DNA of 10,176 nucleotides, from the NCBI RefSeq assembly GCF_039522025.1, contig NZ_BAAADB010000027.1, forward strand, positions 1-10,176. Direction: 5' to 3'. The stretch comes from Deinococcus depolymerans. GTDB lineage: Bacteria; Deinococcota; Deinococci; Deinococcales; Deinococcaceae. The notes under the pieces are model-generated. The model made no database searches. It worked only from the letters and a program-made list of their open reading frames with translations, and was not told the DNA's origin. The position numbers and the translations under genes were made by a program. Position 1 is the first letter of the stretch. Each line of letters opens with the position of its first letter. Below, piece after piece: positions 7,207 through 10,176 of the stretch.

Positions 7207-7285
7207 AGCAGACTCCTTCGCTGGGGTTGCGGCCTAGGCCGCAGTGATCATGACTGGTGACGTGTCGCTGTACAGAATCACGCAT
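7199..7285 (-). CDS. 28-residue leader ORF overlapping the 86-aa gene
   Basis: The ATG at 7285 follows AAGGAGG at 4-base spacing, the strongest binding site in this part of the window. The peptide is hydrophilic, with a CGLGR core after a His-rich stretch (TSHDHCG), a second Cys near its end, and the C-terminus VCYV. Its TGA (7201-7199) overlaps the next ATG (7206) by 8 bases, a classical coupling arrangement. It could be a regulatory leader peptide, a small functional peptide or a precursor; nothing identifies which. No signal sequence is seen. Confidence 0.5.
   Translation of the reverse strand: MRDSVQRHVTSHDHCGLGRNPSEGVCYV
7228..7243. promoter_or_regulatory. 16-bp perfect palindrome TGCGGCCTAGGCCGCA
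   Basis: The palindrome is perfect over 16 bases with no spacer and sits about 10 bases upstream of the Shine-Dalgarno site of the 86-aa gene, inside the leader ORF, where it encodes CGLGR. It may be a protein binding site, or an RNA dimerisation or folding element controlling coupling. The short distance to the binding site makes a role in expression plausible but unproven. Confidence 0.4.
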
Positions 7286-7312
7286 GTGACCTCCTTGTGA
7301 GACTTCTTTCCT

Positions 7313-7338
7313 CTCACTTGAAGAAATTGGCAAGTGAG
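7313..7338. promoter_or_regulatory. Dyad CTCACTTG-N10-CAAGTGAG upstream of the leader ORF
   Basis: Two perfect 8-bp arms, 7313-7320 and 7331-7338, flank a 10-base spacer. The site lies 27 bases upstream of the leader start codon, in the place expected for an operator overlapping the promoter, or for a 5' hairpin in the transcript. Confidence 0.45.
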
Positions 7339-7372
7339 CTCGTGGGGAACACGCGCCTTGTACGAAGGAAGG

Positions 7373-7491
7373 GCTTATTGATAACGGCATAAATCCGCAT
7401 CACCCGTGTTGAAACGCAAAACGTCTTGGCCAGCGTCCTGCCAACCCAGGGGAGTGATGGGCGATGTCAACTTACGCCGTTATCAATAAGC
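7373..7491. mobile_element. 119-bp MITE-like element with 20-bp terminal inverted repeats
   Basis: The left end, GCTTATTGATAACGGCATAA (7373-7392), matches the reverse complement of 7472-7491 at 19 of 20 positions. The similarity continues imperfectly inward for about a dozen more bases (CATCACCC against CATCGCCC). The interior is too short for a transposase and has no convincing ORF. This is the typical form of a non-autonomous miniature element. A target duplication is not clear; at most GG is shared by the flanks. It lies between the small-gene promoter region and the peptide/regulator locus. Confidence 0.6.
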
Positions 7492-7612
7492 GGTGCCATG
7501 GATGTGCGCGCGGCGGTTGGTGTCGTTCTGTCCGGGCGGTGTCCAGGATGTCGGCTCGCGGAACATTCGGCAGAACGACTTGGGGGGCTTCGACCGCGGA
7601 GCAGTAGGGGTC
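7492..7612. other. Non-coding stretch with a long-range inverted repeat
   Basis: GTCGTTCTG (7522-7530) pairs perfectly with CAGAACGAC (7571-7579) around a 40-base GC-rich interior that can fold further. It starts 33 bases downstream of the stop of the 17-codon mini-ORF on the - strand and could end that transcript or be part of a structured RNA. There is no T-tract. ORFs on the + strand here lack ribosome binding sites, so I see no gene. Confidence 0.35.
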
Positions 7613-7666
7613 TCAGGGTGCTGCCATGGGCGTGGCAAGTGTAGGTACGGCTATGGTATCGGCCAT
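7613..7666 (-). CDS. 17-residue mini-ORF downstream of the secreted-peptide candidate
   Basis: The ATG at 7666 has a G-run (GGGGGGGA) four bases upstream, usable as a Shine-Dalgarno site. The peptide reads MADTIAVPTLATPMAAP and is small, uncharged apart from one Asp, and rich in Ala, Pro and Thr. It follows the 35-codon ORF by 22 bases on the same strand, so the two may be co-transcribed. Chance is a serious alternative at this length; only position and the binding site support it. Confidence 0.25.
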   Translation of the reverse strand: MADTIAVPTLATPMAAP

Positions 7667-7688
7667 GGTGTCCCCCCCGGGAGCGTGT

Positions 7689-7796
7689 CTAGCCGCCGAT
7701 GCCGCCGGAACCTGTCGACGGGTCCGCGAGCGCGAACTGCGAGAGCGTCCACAGGGCTAGCGTGAGCCGGTACCGCCACGTACGATAAAAGTGCAT
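7689..7796 (-). CDS. 35-residue peptide with a signal-peptide-like N-terminus, candidate signalling peptide
   Basis: The ATG at 7796 is preceded by AAGGGGGAAGGAT, giving a usable binding site. The N-terminus MHFYRTWRYR is basic, followed by the hydrophobic core LTLALWTLSQFALA, which ends in an Ala-x-Ala type cleavage site. The remaining 11 residues, DPSTGSGGIGG, would be the mature peptide. Length and layout resemble small exported pro-peptides that signal to TPR regulators (Phr-type in Firmicutes), a comparison of form only. The gene is divergent from the TPR-BTAD regulator, with start codons 98 bases apart. It could also be a chance ORF: too short for statistics, and no homologue is known to me. 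Confidence 0.4.
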   Translation of the reverse strand: MHFYRTWRYRLTLALWTLSQFALADPSTGSGGIGG

Positions 7797-7825
7797 ATCC
7801 TTCCCCCTTGTGTGGCGCGCCCATC

Positions 7826-7838
7826 CCGGTCGGACCGG
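7826..7838. promoter_or_regulatory. Palindrome CCGGTCGGACCGG between the divergent mini-ORF and regulator
   Basis: Perfect 6-bp arms surround one central G. The site is 29 bases upstream of the 35-codon ORF and 56 bases upstream of the regulator start, so a bound protein could control both directions. The divergent regulator is the obvious candidate ligand, by inference only. No convincing -35/-10 pair is visible for either gene. Confidence 0.35.
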
Positions 7839-7894
7839 CCTGGGGCCTCACGCGCAGAGCGTAGTGGGGGGCCGCTTAGGTACCGGAGGTGTGG

Positions 7895-9832
7895 ATGACC
7901 GGGTCGCTTAGGGTTCCGTCAGGGAGCGTGCTCGAGGCGCTGGTGTCGGGCGAGTTCGAGGAAGGGTGCCGGCGGCACGTGGCCCTGACTGCTCCGACGG
8001 CCCTGGACGACCTGTGGGCGGCGCAGTGCCTGGTGCAGCTGGGCCGGCGGGCCGAGGGCCTCGCGGTCTTCCTGCGCCTGCAGGCGGCGGGGCTGGGGGA
8101 CGCGGCGCCCCTGGCGGCCGTGGCATACCGCTTCGAGGGGGATCTCGAGTCGGCGCGCGAGGTGCTCGCGGAGGTGGACGCGTGGGGGCTGACGGGCTTC
8201 GGTGAGGCGGTCGCGTGCCGGGAGCGGGGGATGCTGGCCCTGACGGCCGGGCGGCTGGAGGAGGCGCTCGTGTGGACCCGGCGGGCGTGGCGGACGGCGG
8301 TCACGGAGCCCACGGCGCAGTTGTTCCTGCCGGGGTTCGCGGCGGCGCTGGCCATGGTGCTGGCCACGCTCGGGCAGGATCACGCGGCGGCGCAGTACGC
8401 GGCCCAGGCCCTGCCGGCGGCGTCCGGCGCGCAGCGGGCGCCGCTGTTGTGGATCCTGTCGGCCTGTTACGCCCGCGCCGGCCTGTTTCCCGAGGCGAGA
8501 CAGGCGCTGGAGGAGCTGGACGCGGTGGCGCTGGGGCCGCCGTCGGCACCGCTGCGTGCGTATCACTGGGGCGTGCTGCACGCGGTGCAGGGGAACCTGG
8601 CGAGAGCGGCCGCCGCGTTCAGTCAGGCGGCGGCACTGGCGCGGGAGAACGGGCAGCTGGAAACGGAGGGGTTCGCGGCCCTGCAACTGGCCGCGCTGTC
8701 GAGCGCGGCCGGACGAACCGATCAGGGGCGGGTGCAGGTCGCGCGGGCCCGCAGCCGCGCCGGTGGGGCGCGCGCCGCCGCGCTATGCGACCTGCAGGCG
8801 GCGGCGCTGGACGTCCGGGCCGGTGAGCCGGGGGGCGTGGATGCGTTGCAGCGGGCCGTGGAGCGGCTGAGGGACCTGGGCCTGAAACGCGACGAGGGAG
8901 AGGGGCGGGTGCTGCTGGCGGACGCGTTCCTGCGCGCGGACGAGCTGGAGGCCGCCGAGCGCGCGCTGCACCAGGCGGCGGAGTGCCGCGCGACGCTGGG
9001 ACGGAACGTGACGGTGGCGGCCCTCATCGCGGAGCGTCCCCGGATGCGGGAGGTGATCGGCGCGCGGGTGGCGCGTGGAGCGCCGGGTGACCTGGAAGAG
9101 CTGTGGCAGGACCTGCAGCGCATCGAGCAGGCCAGACCGGCGCCGCTCGTCCTGACGACACTCGGCGGGTACGGATTACAACTGGGCGAGGCGCCCGTCC
9201 GGGTCAACGTGGGGTTGCGCCGCGCCCTGGAAGTCCTGTCGTACCTGCTGCTCCGGGGGGAAGCGACCCTGGAGGACCTGCAGACGCACGTGTTCGACGG
9301 GAGTTCCCCCCAGGCGGCGCGGGATTACCTGCATGTGACCCGGCACGCGCTCACGCGGGCCGTGCCGGGGCTGCAACTGCCGTTCGACCGGGCGCGGGCC
9401 GTATACCGGGCTGAGGTGCGGGAGCGTGCGTTGCAGTGGGATCTGACGGTGGTCCGTGAGGCGCTGCTGGACGGAACCGCGCAGGGGTTGAACCGGGCGC
9501 TTGGGGCATACACGGGAGCGTTCCTGCCTCACTCGTCATCAGCGTGGGCGGCGGAGATCCGCTCGGATCTGGAATGGCAGCTCATCACGGCGGGTGAGCG
9601 GGCCGCGAGGGGGTTGCTGCTCCGGGAGGCGTGTGACGAGGCGGCGGCGCTGCTCAGGAGGCTATTGGGGTTGTGGCCGTCGGAGGTGGCGCTACACGAG
9701 TTGCTGATCCATGCGGTCCGGGTGTCACAGGGGCCGTCAACTGCGGGTCTGGAAGCCAGGCGGAGCCGGGAGGTGCTGACGCGCGAACTCGGCGTTCAGG
9801 TCGCCCTGCCGGATGGGCACGCGGAACGGTGA
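7895..9832 (+). CDS. TPR-BTAD family transcriptional regulator
   Basis: 645 residues from the ATG at 7895, five bases after GGAGG (7885-7889); the GTG at 7889 overlaps that site and is unlikely. Residues 1 to about 400 are Ala/Leu-rich helical repeats of the TPR type (for example LERALHQ-like turns and GNLARAAAAFSQAAALAREN near 233-252), a likely ligand- or peptide-sensing superhelix. A winged-helix DNA-binding domain follows (about 418-508, from LVLTTLGGYGLQLG through ALEVLSYLLLRGEATLEDL). A bacterial transcriptional activation domain ends the protein (about 516-635, including GAYTGAFLPHSSSAWAAEIR). The usual order in this family is DNA-binding plus BTAD first, then TPR; here the repeats precede, an arrangement I associate with Deinococcus. 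No ATPase P-loop is seen. The gene stands alone on the + strand, divergent from the mini-ORFs. It is extremely GC-rich, unlike the rest of the island. Confidence 0.88.
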   Translation: MTGSLRVPSGSVLEALVSGEFEEGCRRHVALTAPTALDDLWAAQCLVQLGRRAEGLAVFLRLQAAGLGDAAPLAAVAYRFEGDLESAREVLAEVDAWGLTGFGEAVACRERGMLALTAGRLEEALVWTRRAWRTAVTEPTAQLFLPGFAAALAMVLATLGQDHAAAQYAAQALPAASGAQRAPLLWILSACYARAGLFPEARQALEELDAVALGPPSAPLRAYHWGVLHAVQGNLARAAAAFSQAAALARENGQLETEGFAALQLAALSSAAGRTDQGRVQVARARSRAGGARAAALCDLQAAALDVRAGEPGGVDALQRAVERLRDLGLKRDEGEGRVLLADAFLRADELEAAERALHQAAECRATLGRNVTVAALIAERPRMREVIGARVARGAPGDLEELWQDLQRIEQARPAPLVLTTLGGYGLQLGEAPVRVNVGLRRALEVLSYLLLRGEATLEDLQTHVFDGSSPQAARDYLHVTRHALTRAVPGLQLPFDRARAVYRAEVRERALQWDLTVVREALLDGTAQGLNRALGAYTGAFLPHSSSAWAAEIRSDLEWQLITAGERAARGLLLREACDEAAALLRRLLGLWPSEVALHELLIHAVRVSQGPSTAGLEARRSREVLTRELGVQVALPDGHAER

Positions 9833-10061
9833 CGCCCGGACGGAAAGCGGTGGATGGCACGGGCCAGTGGGCGGACCTCGCCCGGTTTCGAGACGACAGG
9901 GTGATGGCGTGGTGTCGGAGGCGGTCACCCGGTGCCCTTGGCCTGACCCAGAAGATTGGACTCTTTTGAGTAGGGACTTGATTCACGTACGAGCGTACGC
10001 GGTCGTCTGGTCTGCTCCCCAGAATCTGGACAGTGTTGAATAGAGACCTCGACTCACTCCC
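9833..10061. other. Intergenic region with weak hairpin and diverged direct repeat
   Basis: A short stem GGGCG/CGCCC (9869-9873, 9879-9883) follows the regulator gene and could be a weak terminator. Further on, two related blocks of about 36 bases (around 9954-9986 and 10022-10057) align with roughly three quarters identity by eye, sharing TTGAGTAGGGACTTGATTCAC against TTGAATAGAGACCTCGACTCAC. CCAGAATCTGG (10019-10029) is palindromic around its centre. These may be part of the adjoining IS end. I see no gene here. Confidence 0.4.
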
Positions 10062-10176
10062 GGTAGTTGGCTGGAACTATGCCCGACAGGGAACGCCTTG
10101 AGGCCGTGACAGCCACGCTCGCAGCGTCCAAACGCGATCGGTCAGCCCAATCGCCATCGCCGGTGTGCGCTGGAGG
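10062..10176 (-). mobile_element. Right end of an insertion sequence facing into the window
   Basis: On the - strand a transposase C-terminus runs in from the window edge and stops at 10077. The 27 bases at 10062-10088 match 88-114 in inverted orientation with one mismatch. The IS would continue to the right of the window; its inner boundary is probably somewhere between about 10020 and 10062. Confidence 0.55.
10077..10176 (-). CDS. Transposase, C-terminal fragment cut by the window edge
   Basis: The last 32 residues are visible. They include RTPAMAIGLTDRVWTLRAWL, very like the conserved tail (RTPAMAxGLTDHxW) that I recall from IS1-like and related DDE transposases, just after the region that ends the catalytic core. 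The stop is TAG at 10079-10077. The fragment ends in CRA, as does the frameshifted remnant at the left edge. The rest of the gene is outside the window, so the catalytic residues and the IS family cannot be checked. Confidence 0.65.
   Translation of the reverse strand, partial: LQRTPAMAIGLTDRVWTLRAWLSRPQGVPCRA

Noticed and set aside
7426..7644. 72-codon ORF on the + strand across the MITE end
   Set aside because: No ribosome site, arginine- and glycine-rich translation typical of chance frames in GC-rich DNA, and it crosses the inverted repeat.
7919..8686. Long - strand ORF (255 codons) opposite the regulator
   Set aside because: Gln/Arg/Pro-rich shadow frame produced by the GC-rich codon usage of the sense gene.
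9654..9986. 110-codon ORF on the - strand antisense to the end of the regulator gene
   Set aside because: Low-complexity Arg/Pro/Ala-rich composition, no ribosome site and overlap with a well-supported gene.
88..10088. Reading the whole 10 kb as one Tn7- or Tn402-like transposon with TGT ends
   Set aside because: The shared repeat begins inside transposase coding sequence that reads inward at both edges, so it is an IS end rather than the tip of a larger element, and no transposition genes lie between.
1..10176. CRISPR array, tRNA or rRNA genes
   Set aside because: No regularly spaced repeats and no sequence recognisable as a tRNA or rRNA on either strand.

Overview
The window looks like an accessory island of a high-GC Deinococcus-type bacterium. 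Three things point that way: consistently strong AGGAGG-like ribosome binding sites, a long TPR-BTAD transcriptional regulator of the kind common in that genus, and a structured intergenic repeat (2592-2739) that I recall from Deinococcus genomes. The genus call is from memory and pattern and was not searched. Base composition is patchy: the regulator at the right and the two middle hydrolase genes are very GC-rich, while the membrane hydrolase at the left, the DUF6895-like gene and the small genes near 6.9-7.3 kb are visibly less so. This fits a mosaic assembled by transfer.

Both edges carry remains of insertion sequences. At the left, the + strand reads out of a broken transposase C-terminus (3-99). 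At the right, the - strand reads out of an intact C-terminal segment of a related transposase (10077-10176). The two ends share a 27-bp inverted repeat with one mismatch (88-114 and 10062-10088), so the gene block is bracketed by two inward-facing IS ends.

From 7285 down to 149 almost everything is on the - strand. In transcription order it holds a 28-codon leader ORF overlapping an 86-aa small protein; a structured leader and candidate promoter; a 447-aa helical DUF6895-like protein; a 170-aa protein starting right at the preceding stop; a 401-aa serine alpha/beta hydrolase; and a 245-aa dienelactone-hydrolase-like protein with a Cys nucleophile. After the structured repeat comes an 802-aa multi-pass membrane alpha/beta hydrolase. 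The middle four genes are packed like an operon (gaps of 0, 43 and 14 bases). Three different alpha/beta hydrolases in a row beside an uncharacterised helical protein suggest an ester, lactone or lipid processing function, but no substrate can be read from the sequence.

The span 7286-7894 has no long gene but is full of structure: a dyad upstream of the leader ORF, a 119-bp MITE-like element with 20-bp terminal inverted repeats (7373-7491), a long-range hairpin (7522-7579), two mini-ORFs on the - strand and a palindrome (7826-7838). One mini-ORF (35 codons) encodes a signal-peptide-like peptide. It is divergent from the 645-aa TPR-BTAD regulator (7895-9832), an arrangement that suggests peptide signalling and is the most interesting hypothesis in the window. 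From 9833 to 10061 I see no gene, only a weak hairpin and a diverged direct repeat leading into the right-hand IS end.
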